From Ornithodoros turicata (Eukaryota > Arthropoda > Arachnida > Ixodida > Argasidae): 64,000 nucleotides of DNA. Of the stretch, positions 20,694 through 31,611 are shown piece after piece. Location of the stretch: assembly GCF_037126465.1 (NCBI RefSeq), contig NC_088202.1:99169962-99233961 (forward strand), in the 5' to 3' direction. The translations under genes were made by a program, and so were the position numbers. The notes beneath the pieces were generated by a model, which searched no databases, was not told the DNA's origin, and worked only from the letters and a program-made list of their open reading frames with translations. How positions within the stretch are numbered: position 1 is the stretch's first letter; every line of letters starts with the position of its first letter.

Positions 20694-22220
20694 CCTGCTA
20701 TGTAAGGATCCGTTGCGTAAGCAGGACCGGGACGCGTATATCAGCCCTTCACCTAGTTCCCATGTAACTTCAAGGTCCTTCCTAAAACTTCGTTCACAGG
20801 TGACTCACCTGCTTGACAAGGTGTTGCACCCATCGCAGGCTTGTTCTGTCCCCGGCAGGTCGGCCAACCTGCACAGGTTGGCTCTGCGTGATACGATCTA
20901 TTGAGCCAATTTGGGAGGTATTCCTGCTGTTATAGCGTCCTTCGACTAGTCGAAGACCATCGATCGTGTGCGGCACGGATACCTGTTTGCGATGCTTCGG
21001 GCTTATGAGTTTGATGAAACTTGGGTGCGCAGCATCCAGGTGTTGTATAGGGGTACAAGAAGCCGTTTTTCCGTTGCTGGCGGCTTATCGGACCCATTTG
21101 ACATCTCGTGCGGTGTTAGACAAGGGTGTCCTCTTTCCCCTGCACTTTACGCATTTGCGATTAATCCTCTCGTCGTGTCATTGTCGTCACTTTCTGCTTC
21201 TCTTAGGTTACCGGGCGCTTGTCCCTCTGTTGTCTTCGGCTATGCCGACGACATTTCAGTACTTTTACGCCGGGAGAGCTGCCTATACTGTTTTGTATTG
21301 CCAACTGTAGGATGGGACAAGCGTAAACTTGCCCACATCACGGTTGAAAAATAGTACTGCCCTCGCCCTAAAGACGAAGAGCAGGCATGCACTACATTGT
21401 CTCCCTCCACGGCGATCATTAGAACGCCGATCTGAAGGGAGACGGCCGTTTCGAGCTTTTTGGCTCTCATCGGCACAGCGAAGGGATACTGTTTTGGCGG
21501 CCTTTGAGGTTCACGGTAATGTGCCAGGGGCCAAGCTCAACACATCAAAGAGCGCTGCCCTGTATCTGAATGCCCAACCTTCAAATGATGCCCACTTCGG
21601 GGTACCAGTGAAGTCGGAGCTCAAAATTATTGGCGTCATCTTTAACGCGAGAGGTGTGGCCAAAGACAACTGGATTCGGGTATTTCGACGCTGCTCTATA
21701 GTACTACATCATTTTAAGGCTGTTGACTTGCCGATTACGTTTCGTGCCCGGTTGGTTGCTTCATGGTATTTCAGCCGCATGTGGTTTTTGAGTGTTGTGT
21801 GTGCGCCAGATTTGATTACTCTTTCAGATGTAACGCGTCTAGCATTTCGTTTCTTGTAGGCCGGGTCGGTTGAGTGGGTGTCGAGGTCCCAAGTTCAGGA
21901 AGAACATGACGCGGGCGGGCTCGGTGTTTCTTCTGTCGCAGTGAAATGCATCGCACTACACTTGCGTACAACCTTTACAGCCTTGCACTCGCAGGAGCAT
22001 CCCGCGTGTGCCCTAGAAAATTATTTTTTATGACACTCCGTTAGGTTCTTTTCGGGCGCCGTAAAGGCCAGACCGCGAGCAGAGGTACCTCCCCCGCATC
22101 TTTTGGACAGCATAAACGCAGTACGTCGTATACGTAGTGCAGGTCCCCCAAACTCACCTCGGAAAAGCGTGCAACGAAGAAGGCCGCCACAAGATACCCC
22201 ACTGTTGCCGTTCCGGATCA
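20694..22220 (+). pseudogene. Tx1-like LINE: RT catalytic core and thumb (continuation)
   Basis: Continues the element of 18240-19277. LDKVLHPSQACSVPGRS is near 20810, GVRQGCPLSPALYAFAINPL near 21112, and the catalytic YADD box at 21241-21252. Then come AKLNTSKSAALYLNAQP and KIIGVIFNARGVAKDNWIRV near 21630. LAFRFL ends an open stretch at 21859, and weaker homology (EEHDAGGLGVSSVAVKCIAL) follows. Frameshifts and stops mean it is dead. Similarity with the minus-strand fragment at 19278-20693 suggests two members of one family. Confidence 0.75.
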
Positions 22221-22705
22221 CTTCAGCGCGCTAAGTTTAGCGGCAAAATGTTTTTGTTGTTTCTGTGAATGAATCTAGTCTTTATATGTCCAAATAAAAC
22301 GCGTATAACAACTTTCTGTGTCGTGTTTCACTTTTTGGTCCCGTTTTTAAACGTGTTGAGCGATCGGAAGGATCTAGTGCACGGCTGCGTGCATCACATA
22401 GCGTACCTGTCGTACCAGGCGCCGCAGGCACAGTCGTCCATTTCTCCTTCGGTGACTTGGCCTGGCTTGGATTGTGCTTGAACTGGATCTTTAGCGCGCT
22501 ACAATCCAACGCAAGCCAGCGTCTGGTAACAATGGGGTATCTAAGGGCGGCCTCCGGCATTGCACGCATCGGGATAGGAACAAATACATGGGAAAATGGC
22601 GACCTTGGGGGACCTGACGTAGTGCGTTCCCTGACGCGGACCCCTCCCCCCCCCCCCCATTTCGCTTTGGGACGTAAAATACTTCTGTACGGCACTTCGT
22701 GAAAT
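22221..22705. other. Unassigned insert within the Tx1-like LINE
   Basis: LINE homology stops near 22220 and resumes at 22706 (WRRITAGSLDARRASLQWKL). The intervening sequence has an AATAAA-like site near 22296 and a C-rich tract (22643-22660). The long antisense open frame at 22282-22989 spans both the insert and true LINE sequence, so it is not a gene. Confidence 0.45.
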
Positions 22706-23265
22706 TTGCAGGGCTCCCATGGGGCGAGTCGTTTTTCTGTGTGTGGCTGGCGGAGGATCACAGCCGGTTCATTGGATGCTCGGCGAGCCAGTCTCCAGTG
22801 GAAGTTGGATAACGGTGTGCTTTCAGTGCGCTCGCGCTTGTCACGCTTTAACATCAGCCGCTCTTGCTGCTGCCCGACATGCGGAGCTTCCGAATCGGCG
22901 GAGCATGCCTTTTTGCGATGGCATACCCCACTACATATTTGGTGCCGACTACGGGAACTGTATGGCCTGCCTTCCATTGACTGGACCACTGTGAGGTTCC
23001 TAGACCCTCTATCCGTAGCACCTAACGAACAGAAGCAGTTCGCTTTGCTAGTGACGGAAATTAACCTCCAAGTGTGAATTAATCGGTGCCGCTTAGCGTT
23101 CGGTGTCCCAGACTCCGGAAGCGCAGGGTGCCATCAAGCCATTCGTGCTAGTCTTCGTGCGCATCTTGGACGTGAGCAGAGCCTTTATGGTACCCTGGAG
23201 TGTTCTCGTCGGTGGCTGTCATCCACAGGTCTTTTCCGCCATATTCAAGGTGAGTTCTCTAGGTG
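22706..23265 (+). pseudogene. Tx1-like LINE: C-terminal zinc-binding region
   Basis: Encodes ITAGSLDARRASLQWKLDNG and CPTCGASESAEHAFLRWHTP (C-x2-C...H pattern), then, after a stop, INRCRLAFGVPD and GREQSLYGTLECSRRWLSST, the end of the Tx1-like ORF2. This matches the minus-strand fragment at 20280-19474 residue for residue in many places and completes the plus-strand copy. Confidence 0.75.
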
Positions 23266-24059
23266 ATTATATGTTCTAGCCGCCGGGCTATAGGATTGTA
23301 CTAGCCTCCGAAGCAGGTACGCACAGCAATCCACCTTCGGGTGGAGTTGTTCTCCAGTATGCAGGCAAGAGTTGCATTACGTGTATAAGGGCCCGCCTTC
23401 ATACACACGTTCCTTACTTGATGACAATACACTGTCCCATATCCTAGAGTTGGCATACGACTCATCGAATCAGTCAACAATACAACCCTTTATGACCAGC
23501 GGAGACAGCACGCGCACCTGGCTTTAGTTGACGCCATGATTGACAACCAGTAACAACTTCGTCAGTTAGCCCAGCGGTGGCGCCACCTCTTTCTGAAAAG
23601 GCGGATTGAATGGTGCGTGGCCCCTACACTGCCAACTTCCAATACGAGCAACAGGCACGCATGGCCATAAATCAATAGCGTCGCGACAGTGATCCTTCCA
23701 CAAGCCACTAAAGGAACCCGATGATTTCGGTAGGTGTCTTCTGCAATACCGACCTCATGCTTACCTTACCAATAAATGCCGACAAGTATCAGATGTTACC
23801 GACAGTTATTATGACAAAGCGGAGGAGTTGAAAGAGCATTTCTCCCGTATAGATTGAGTTTGGTAACGTGCTCGAAACCGCAGTACTATAAATTGAAGTT
23901 GAAGTCTTGTATAATTCATATCTCATCTCAGCCTTCCACGTAACTTCACAAAAGGATACAACAACAATTGGTACCGCGCACATTATTTTGCGGTAAAACG
24001 TACTCACCGCACTATAATAATAATAATTGGAATAATTATGTTTTTGCTTTGTCCATTAG
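23266..24059. other. No gene recognised
   Basis: Unassigned sequence between the LINE and the evasin-like gene. It would contain sequence downstream of that gene's poly(A) site. Confidence 0.4.
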
Positions 24060-24065
24060 TTTAAT
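24060..24065 (-). promoter_or_regulatory. Candidate poly(A) signal ATTAAA
   Basis: Lies 89 bases past the evasin-like stop codon on the same strand. Confidence 0.4.
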
Positions 24066-24153
24066 GAATACACTTCGATCTAGTAGCATAAGATACATAA
24101 CTCGTTAGAACTTCCTATTCACAACTGTCTCCAGAAGGCAACATCCCACCACA

Positions 24154-24366
24154 CTATTCGTAAAGAGGTGTCGCTTCAGAAGTTTCCTCAGGTTTAACGC
24201 AGACTCCGTGTGTGCTGGTAGGGTAGTAGAGGCATTTGCACGGTAACCTGCAAGGATAACCTGCAACGCCGCCACACGAATCGCCGCAATTGCTAAGTTG
24301 TGAAGTGCTTCCCACGATCATGGCGAGGAAGATCAAAGTTCCAAACAGGGCGAAGCGCGGCAACAT
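24154..24366 (-). CDS. Secreted six-cysteine knottin, class B evasin-like
   Basis: A complete 70-residue open frame with no intron. The first 22 residues form a standard signal peptide (MLPRF, then a hydrophobic run LFGTLIFLAMIVG, likely cleavage after STS), so the product is secreted. The mature part has six cysteines at 27, 31, 39, 43, 45 and 56: C-x3-C-x7-C-x3-C-x1-C-x10-C. This spacing is that of tick class B evasins, salivary proteins that bind CXC chemokines and dampen host inflammation, and it also fits an inhibitor-cystine-knot fold. A short acidic tail follows the last cysteine. No N-glycosylation site is obvious, although many evasins have them, and the mature chain is shorter than most. 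No upstream exon was identified; an intronless salivary gene may be a retrocopy. Chemokine binding is inferred, not shown. Confidence 0.72.
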   Translation of the reverse strand: MLPRFALFGTLIFLAMIVGSTSQLSNCGDSCGGVAGYPCRLPCKCLYYPTSTHGVCVKPEETSEATPLYE

Positions 24367-25552
24367 CCTTAATCCCAGGCTCTTTCCTCGGAGGGGTTGT
24401 AGTAGCGTCAGTCAGGCACGAGACCACGCGGGCCGGCAGTGTTTCTTTGTCTTCGCTCGTAGGCTATTGCACCACGTTGTAAATGGAGCACAGCTGTGCA
24501 GACCGCTAAAGTTTTGGAAAATTAGTCGTAAACTTTCGAGAAAGATTTTCGTGTGCGATTGTAGCTCTTATTAGTATATAGCTGCACCTGTGAATTCAAC
24601 TGAATGGCTGGAAGGTTTCGTGAACAACTCAGTCGTTCCTGAGCAGTACGTGTTTTTTCTTACACACTCGCTTACTATTTTCTGCTGGTATCGCCCCTCG
24701 CGTTTTCTGGACCCCGTATTTTCAAACACACTGCCGGCTGACAAGAAAAACTGCAGTACGGCACACGTCGTGGGGGAGGCAGCTAATCAAGAAGGAGGAG
24801 TTCAAGAGTTTTCACCATGCACTCCGTTCCTATAGAGGGCCATAGGTCACAAGCAGTTCACGTGATTTCCTTCAATCTTGCTCTTGCCGACATGTGATGA
24901 AGTTCTATGTCCAACCCGCCCCCCCCCCCCCCCCCCCAAAAGCAAGCTGATGCTGAGCACGTTTACCGCTTTCGAAAACGACAACTAATGAGCTATGAAT
25001 TCCGTTGGAATGGAAGTGATTTATTAGTGCCAAGTCTGTGGGTGGTGTTGCCACCAACACAGAGAATATGTCTTGATGGCAATGGCTACAAGCCAACCCA
25101 GAGCTGGAATTCCGTGTCCCGCCCGGCCGCGTCCTAATCAGACAGCTTTGCACCGCTTTCCCTTGAACGTCCCACATGATCGACAGTTTCTCCATAAAGT
25201 TGAGAAGCTGCCCCCGCGAACCGTTTAGCGTGTGTAACGATGGAGAAGACGTGACATATGCTCATGCACTGCAAGTTGCTGCACCAGAAAACGCATCCCA
25301 AAAGGTTAGCTTGAAATCTGATCTCGATAGCTGGGGCAATACGCTACGACAGTACGTCTCTGCGTATGAGAGAAAGAAAAGGTTGGAGAAAGCACGTGAC
25401 AGAGCGTCTGTCCGCTCAGAAAGCAGCAATAGGGAGCATTCCGCAGACGTATGGTGTGGGTTCCCTGAATACCAGCAGAGGGGGAAACTATCGTGAAAAA
25501 GATGAAGCAACGTGGTGGTGGTAGTGGTCACGGTGGTGGTGGTGGCGCTAAT
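24367..25552. other. No gene recognised; poly(C) tract and an unassigned open frame
   Basis: Upstream region of the evasin-like gene. Contains a C run (24919-24937). The plus-strand frame 25176-25496 (106 codons, ending in a charged ERKKRLEKARDRASVRSESS segment) resembles no family I know; it may be a repeat or a coding fragment. Confidence 0.4.
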
Positions 25553-25705
25553 GAAAGAGTTCACCGTTGTCGGTATCACAGAGGTGGGCAACGTCACGAC
25601 TATCGCTCTGCGGGAATGTGCGTCCTGGTCCGACTTCTAAGGGAACTGTGCCGACATATGTCTCACAGCCTTCTGAGGAAAACCCAGGAAAAACCCCAGA
25701 CAGCT
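25553..25705 (-). mobile_element. tRNA-derived SINE family, 3' body fragment
   Basis: Contains, inverted, the body words shared with 30870-31130 and 56165-56300: GTCGGCACAGTTCCCT, GAAGTCGG, CGTGACGTTGCCCACCTCTG and CGACAACGG. The tRNA-like head is missing. Confidence 0.7.
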
Positions 25706-26070
25706 GTGAAGCTCGTGAAGAAGCAACGTATCCCACAACGGTATAACGGTGGACGGTACCACAACAACGGCACGTTGCTCACGTGCCGTTGCTGTGGTAA
25801 CTTATTTGAGAGCAATCCGATGAGACAGTTCTGCGTGCACGAGGGCAAAGGTAAAAGCTGAGGGCCAGCGCGAAAGACTGAGCTACTTGCACAGCTATAG
25901 AAACTGCTGTGTGTTTGGAAACAAAAAAAAGAAAGAAAGAGGGACGCGGCATTTTCTTGCGTGTTTTGCGTTTCACCCTTCGTCGTCATCGTTGTTTTGC
26001 TGTTGCAGTTGTTTTGTCGTCGTCTTCGTTTTGTTGCTGTTGTTTTGTTGTCGTCATAGTCGTCGTCGTG
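25706..26070. other. No gene recognised
   Basis: Includes GTTGTTGT/GTCGTCGTC low-complexity just left of the next TIR element. Confidence 0.4.
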
Positions 26071-28840
26071 CACTCTTAATTTTTTTACACCCTTTTGGGT
26101 GTAATAAGGGTGTAATCCCAAAGTGCGATAACTCACTCCCTTTAGGGTGTAATATCACACCCTTTTCCACCGGCTACAACCTCAAAAAAGGGTGTAATTT
26201 GCTACTTCAAAAACACCCTTTAGGGTGTAATCCAAAAGTGCTATAACTCACTCCCTTTAGGGTGTAATTTAACACCCATGGTAATATTACACCCTTCAAA
26301 AAGGTGTTGTTTATCTGTCAAGTAATACATGTGCTACTCGAGAGATAGATGCTATAGTTCTCACAAATGCCAGCTGCCAGAAACTGTGAATCTATGCACA
26401 TGTACGCAGTCCAATAAATGAGGAGTTGAGTTACTCATACATAATTCAGGGGAGTGCCTTTCTGCTAATTACTGTGGACACAAGAAATTTCCACGAGCAC
26501 CAAATGCACAGCCACTGCAGCATTTGGGAAATGCACCTGAAAAGAAAAGTCCAGACGTAGGTTAAGTATACAGGTTCTTTATTTCATAGTGATTGAGGTC
26601 AAATTGCTACCGCAGTTACAATCCTTTGTACTGCTAATGAGGGCAAACCAGACAAACACCACATATCAATACTAGAACCGTTATTACCACCGAAGCTATA
26701 TATGGCATGAATCTCTTGCTTGCCAGAATACAAAGCACCTGCTTTGTGCATTGCATAACAAAGCTCGGTCTCCCTTAGTTCTGGGGTCTTAAAAGAAACA
26801 TTCAACAAGAATGATGTAAACTCCTGCTGGGCAACACTGCTTTAAAACTCCTGATGCCAGTATATCAAAGTGTGCCAAAGCTTAATGTGCCCTCACGGAG
26901 CAGCGAAAGAGCGAGCAAGGAGCAGCGGCTTTTTCGCTTCACAGGTTTTCTTGAATGCTCTGAAAAAAAGTCATATTGAGCTGGACATGTACTGCTGGCG
27001 ACATACTGTCTGTCATTTGGGTTTCATGGTTTCGCTGCTTTCTGCGGCATGCTGCAGGTAGTGAGTAATAAACAGGCACAGCAGATTTTTCCCGACCTGC
27101 CTGCTGCTTACTACTTGCAACGACTCTTCACAGAGGCTGCAAAATGCTGTGAAAGCCAGAAACCCAAACTTCAGACAAGTATGTCTCAAATAGGTACAAT
27201 GTACATTCTAAACCCATTGACGGATAGGTGCAGCCTGATCAACTGGCACATTTCTAAAAAAGTGCACCAGATGACTTCAAGAGGAAGCCTGCGAAAGCTG
27301 TAGGTGTCCTGTGCCCCCTGAAACAACTGGTACGACATCGCTGCTGACGCCAGGAGCCACAGTGTACCGGACGTAATGAAGGAATACTTGTACCAATTAA
27401 TACGCGACACATTATGCCTCTCGAGTTCTCTAACAGAAAATGATCTCCAGGCTTCGCAAAAAGAAAAAAAAAAAGAAAAATGAAGAAGAAGAAAATGGGG
27501 AAAAAAATGCACCAAGAACATTGAACTTGAAACACCAACTTTTTTTGGCGTGCACATACCTCTAAATTTCATCCAGTACATCATCGTTGGCCGAATGGAA
27601 AGCATGCACGGTTCACTAATCCCAGCACACACACAGCACACGTTGCATGGACACAACCCCTCCGATGCACCAGGCTGGCACTGCAAAGCTCAACCAAGAT
27701 CATCCTTAGTGACGAACACGACAGTTCCTCAAACGAAATGGCCGACGAATAATTGTCCGAGCATGTGGCACCAGACAACTCTTCGATGTGAGAAGCAGTT
27801 GCAGTTTTGCAGGCATATGCGTGACCGTTGAGACAGGACACTACCAACACTACCTGTAAAGAAACCGAAGTGAACATCACGCTGGTATTGTTCAAACGTT
27901 AATGCTAGAATATGACAGCTTCTTGTAACTCACGTCCTTGCAGTCGATACAGTCCCACGTTCACCTATAACGAAAGAATACAATTAGCCTCGCTTGTAAT
28001 ATAAATCGTCGCTTCACCGATGTAGCCGATCCACTCCTGCCGCCATTTGCAATGTGTCCATCGTCTGCAACAGAACGATTATTAAACACAAGCAAAACGC
28101 AGGCGTCGTACGTTGCATCACAGACAGGTTGACTTACCTTAAACAAACATTAAACTTGTAATTGAAAAGCAAGGTTGTCGTCCTTTCAAAGGCGAGGTTG
28201 CAGGGCACACAACATGCACGAACGCAGCGACGAATGCACTGCGGTAGAATACGCGGTGCCACGTCACTCCTCACGGGCGGGGCGCGGAACAACGTAGTAC
28301 GCTCCAGCGAAGGCACACATAGCCGGCACACGGATTATTCGACAAGTACACGAGTATACGGCTCAGGAGGCACACATACTATTCAGCGGGGCACACATAT
28401 CTGGCGATAGGGATCGTTGAGCTTGCTATTTGATAGCTGTTACGGCTGCTTCCAGACGGTTACGGCTGTGTACCGGCTGTACTTTCTGAGGGAACGTTTT
28501 TAACTGGCGCATGTTCGTCACAGGATTTAGAGTGTAGACTCAAAATTTCTACTGAGGTGCCCTATTGTATGCATCTGTAGGTAACATGAAGCATATCATT
28601 GTGCTTTCAAAAGAAATACAGTTCATGTAAAAGCTCTATGCCCGCTACACCCATTTTACGCCTCTTTTACATCCGAGCTCAGTGGACGTTGTAAATAAGG
28701 TGTTGCGTTATTATTACACCCATTTAACACCCCTCATCCCAGGATGTTTCTTCGAGCTGGTGTAATATGGGAGTAAAAATTAGTTTACACCCCAGTTACA
28801 CCCGGATTACACCCTAAAGGGTGTTTTAAATTTAAGAGTG
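26071..28840. mobile_element. 2.77-kb TIR element with TTACACCC subterminal repeats
   Basis: CACTCTTAATTTTTTTACACCC at the left is matched by the inverse at the right (minus strand CACTCTTAAATTTAAAACACCC). The first about 230 bases contain roughly ten TTACACCC/GGGTGTAA words, often as the palindrome ACACCCTTTAGGGTGT, and the last about 170 bases contain five or more. A target duplication is not clear. The interior holds splice-like signals but no transposase motif I recognise, so the superfamily is open. Confidence 0.6.
26599..26826 (-). CDS. Candidate terminal exon inside the TTACACCC element
   Basis: On the minus strand a GTTGCCCAG acceptor is followed by an open frame ending in TGA. It includes FKTPELRETELCYAMHKAGA and IYSFGGNNGSS. 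AATAAA follows at 26583-26578. It could be the last exon of this element's own gene. No homology is recognised. Confidence 0.3.
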   Translation of the reverse strand, partial: QEFTSFLLNVSFKTPELRETELCYAMHKAGALYSGKQEIHAIYSFGGNNGSSIDMWCLSGLPSLAVQRIVTAVAI

Positions 28841-29244
28841 TGGTTTTTTGTTTGTGTGTATGGGATAGGGGGAGAGGGTTTCATTCTTGGAGAGGTGGGG
28901 AGGGTCTCATTCTCTCTTTTTTAAAAGAAAAATGTAGAAGTAGAAACATGAGCAATAGACAGAGTTAGGTTTAACCAAACGTGCTGCTGGTTTTATCGCA
29001 GTCTAAAGGAAGCCACGCTGGAGAATCTTTGCAACTAATCCGTTCAGTCCCGGCTGCCGTAGCCAGAATGCTTTCATGCCGTTCTTGGCCCATGCCCGAC
29101 CACGACCTACTACGATACTAGAGATCTGGACATGGGAGAGCTGGGTCATTGGTTAGTTACTGAGGCCGCTTGATTAGGCCGCTGGAAGCGCCACATATCA
29201 TTATTGGGAAGAGGAAATGAAATGTACCACCTATGGATTACTAG
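28841..29244. other. No gene recognised
   Basis: GGGGAGAGGG-rich start, otherwise unassigned. Confidence 0.4.
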
Positions 29245-30195
29245 CTGCATTCTTTTTACCTGCACCTCCTGAACTAGTGCAAGGAGTGCAACACTCTCGC
29301 ATTCATTTTGTCATGCACTCGCACTGCACCTGCGCGTCCCCATTCTTTTTGGGGCAGTGCTGACCTAGTTCTGCACTAGTTCTCGAGTTTCTTGCTCGAC
29401 GTATCCCGCTAGTGCAACGGAAGGGTGCAGAGCAGCAGACGACAAGATTGCGGAGAGCACTTCGTTTTTGGCCCGCTGTTGTCGGATAACGGCGAGCGTA
29501 TAATTCAAGATGGGAAGTATTTACTCGTGACATCAAGCACAATTTGTGTGTGCTTCTTTTTAAATATATGTCATACTTCTTGTTCGCACAGTTAACGCAG
29601 AAGTAAACTATAGATACGTATACGCTCGTCACCTGGCTCTTTCGTACCCCTCCATCTCCATCTGTGTCGCAAAACTGATGTCGTCTGCAAAAGTTAGAAT
29701 GACGTGAACCGGATGAGGTGCATATTGCGGAAACGCGATCACTAGTACTTACATAATGTAAAAACCCCGAGACTAGGGAACACGAAGGGACAGACAACAA
29801 GAAGTCTCTTTTTTTTTTTTCAGTAGCTATTTTTTCACTAGTACTTATCGCCTGTCCGTCCAATGCAGAACATTTCATGTGCGGAAATAATTATTCAGTC
29901 ATTATTGTGAGCATTTACGCCGTTAAAAGAGGATGCTATCAGGAAGGAGAATCTCCCAATACCCGCTTATGGATTGTTAGTACAAACAAAGCGGAAGGAA
30001 ACAGGCTACAACACAGCCATGCTAACACACATAAGCAAACGTTTTGTAGCAGACGACAGGGTCTGCACTTCACCCTTTTTAGGAGTTGGTGGTGTCATGT
30101 CAGTGTAACTGGTTCAGAACTGTGTCTACACCTCGCGTGACATTAAGAACCGGTGCAGCACGAGTGCAGCACTTTTCTTTCAAAAAGAATGCACC
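29245..30195. mobile_element. TIR element, GTGCATTCTTTTT-type ends
   Basis: TGCATTCTTTTT at about 29247 is inverted at about 30182-30193 (AAAAAGAATGCA). Inside, TGCACTCGCACTGCACC-type words occur near both ends. No sure target duplication. It contains the 84-bp mini-insert at 29752-29835. Confidence 0.4.
29752..29835 (-). mobile_element. 84-bp mini-insertion with 12-bp target duplication
   Basis: CACTAGTACTTA flanks it exactly (29740-29751 and 29836-29847). The plus strand begins CATAATGTAAAAACCCCGAG and continues ACTAGGGAACACGAAGGG. The other end is T-rich. A related sequence interrupts the mariner at 32192-32250. Plus-strand T richness suggests retroposition in the minus sense. Confidence 0.75.
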
Positions 30196-30869
30196 TACTA
30201 TGGTGTTACTAATCATCACGGACTAAGAAGACTAGGAGGTGGAACTGCCCATAGAAGGAAGCGCCGACGCGACCAGAGATTGTCACGTTGGGGGAGAGAA
30301 AAAAGGCAGTTGCTGACTTTACGCGACAGATGGCAGGGCGGCGCTGTCTTCCATTTTGCGCTTTTGCATGGATAGCTATGTGAAAATCAGTGCTTTTCGC
30401 GAATCGTATGGCAGCCTCTACGCATGAAGATAAGCTGATTGACGTGAACTATGTTTGTATTGGCAATGAACGTCACGCTTATCAACTACATAGCGCTTCT
30501 TATTTTGCGAAATCAGCGGAAAACAATCTCGTCTCTCGGTTCTGTTGAGCAGACGACGGGAGCACGATGATCGCGAAAGCGTTTCATCTTCTACTTCTTT
30601 TCTAGCGTTTAATTCACGTGTTTTAATCACGCCGCCGGAGAAGCGACAGTATCACGTGACTGCATGGTTGGCAAATTTTGCGTCCTCGTGCTGGGGCGCG
30701 GACGGGAGAGGTAGATTCCTCCTCGTACATTCTCTGGTCGCGGGAGAGAGTGAAGTTTCATCTCCTAGTCTTTCTCCGAGCTAATGCTTACTCCGTGCTA
30801 ATGATATATCGCCGGTTGCTATGCACACGCTTGCCTCTTCGTCGTCGTCGTGGCGGTGCTGCTGCTGTG

Positions 30870-31130
30870 AAGGGCTCGCCGTTGTCGGCCTCACAGAGGT
30901 GGGCAACGTCACGACGGACGCCCTGTGGGAATGTGCGGCCGACTGGGCCGACTTCTAAGGGAACTGTGCCGACACATGTCTGAAAACGTCTGTGGAAAAC
31001 CCAGGAAAAACTCCAGACAGCGCACCCGGCACCGGGGTTATAACACGGGTACGTCCCAGTCTCGACGTGACATGACCATTACACTAACCACTGAGCCACG
31101 CTCACGCTCACTCATGGCGAAGGGCACCGA
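30870..31130 (-). mobile_element. tRNA-derived SINE, near full length
   Basis: Read on the minus strand it starts with a tRNA-like head (A-box-like TGGCTCAGTGGTTAG; degraded B box ahead of CCCCGGTGCC). The body follows: TGTCTGGAGTTTTTCCTGGG, GTCGGCACAGTTCCCT and CGTGACGTTGCCCACC. Six other places in the window carry pieces of this body. tRNA-derived SINEs (e.g. Ruka) are known in ticks; identity with any named family is untested. Confidence 0.75.
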
Positions 31131-31505
31131 GAGACACGGTCAAACATTGCTACGGTTTCGACAAATCACGTGGTAACAAATAGTGCAAACCAGTGCCAAC
31201 TTTCATAGCGAAGCGGCGACCGTTTCTCTCGTGCAAAGTTCTGTCGTTGTTCGCTGGCAGCCCTTTGTATATCTTGAAAATACCCGGGAGATGAAGCGAC
31301 ATTTCATCACACCCTCCACCTGAAGTTCACTGGTCTGACCTGTGGTCGGCCAGTGTACAAGAACAAGCAAGATGGGTCGCGACACACCTAATTTTCCTCC
31401 AGACCCCACAGAAAAAAATTAGTTCACTCGGATGCGTTCAGTTCCACGCACACAATCGTTGGCAGGTCAATCTCCTGTGCGCTTTCATTGTCACGAGGTG
31501 ATATG
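31131..31505. other. No gene recognised
   Basis: Unassigned stretch between the SINE and the mariner copy. Confidence 0.4.
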
Positions 31506-31611
31506 AAAAAGTTCCGAGACTATAGGCGCATATGAAGGCAAGTATCTACTTTGTTTACGTTTGGCTATTATCACCCTCAAAGAAGTCTCCTTGTGCACGG
31601 ATGCACAACTC

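Noticed and set aside
22282..22989. 235-codon minus-strand frame
   Set aside because: Its first part is antisense to the zinc-binding end of the Tx1-like LINE, and the C-rich tract gives a poly-Gly run; not a gene.
25493..25861. 122-codon Gly-rich plus-strand frame
   Set aside because: GGTGGTGGT low complexity followed by antisense SINE sequence.
27186..27686. 166-codon minus-strand frame
   Set aside because: Contains a long Phe run from an A/G-rich tract and no conserved motif; at most part of the TTACACCC element.
29303..29878. 191-codon minus-strand frame
   Set aside because: Spans the mini-insertion and its target duplication, which a real coding sequence would not tolerate.
30985..31130. 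A functional tRNA gene on the minus strand
   Set aside because: It is the head of a SINE copy with a mutated B box.
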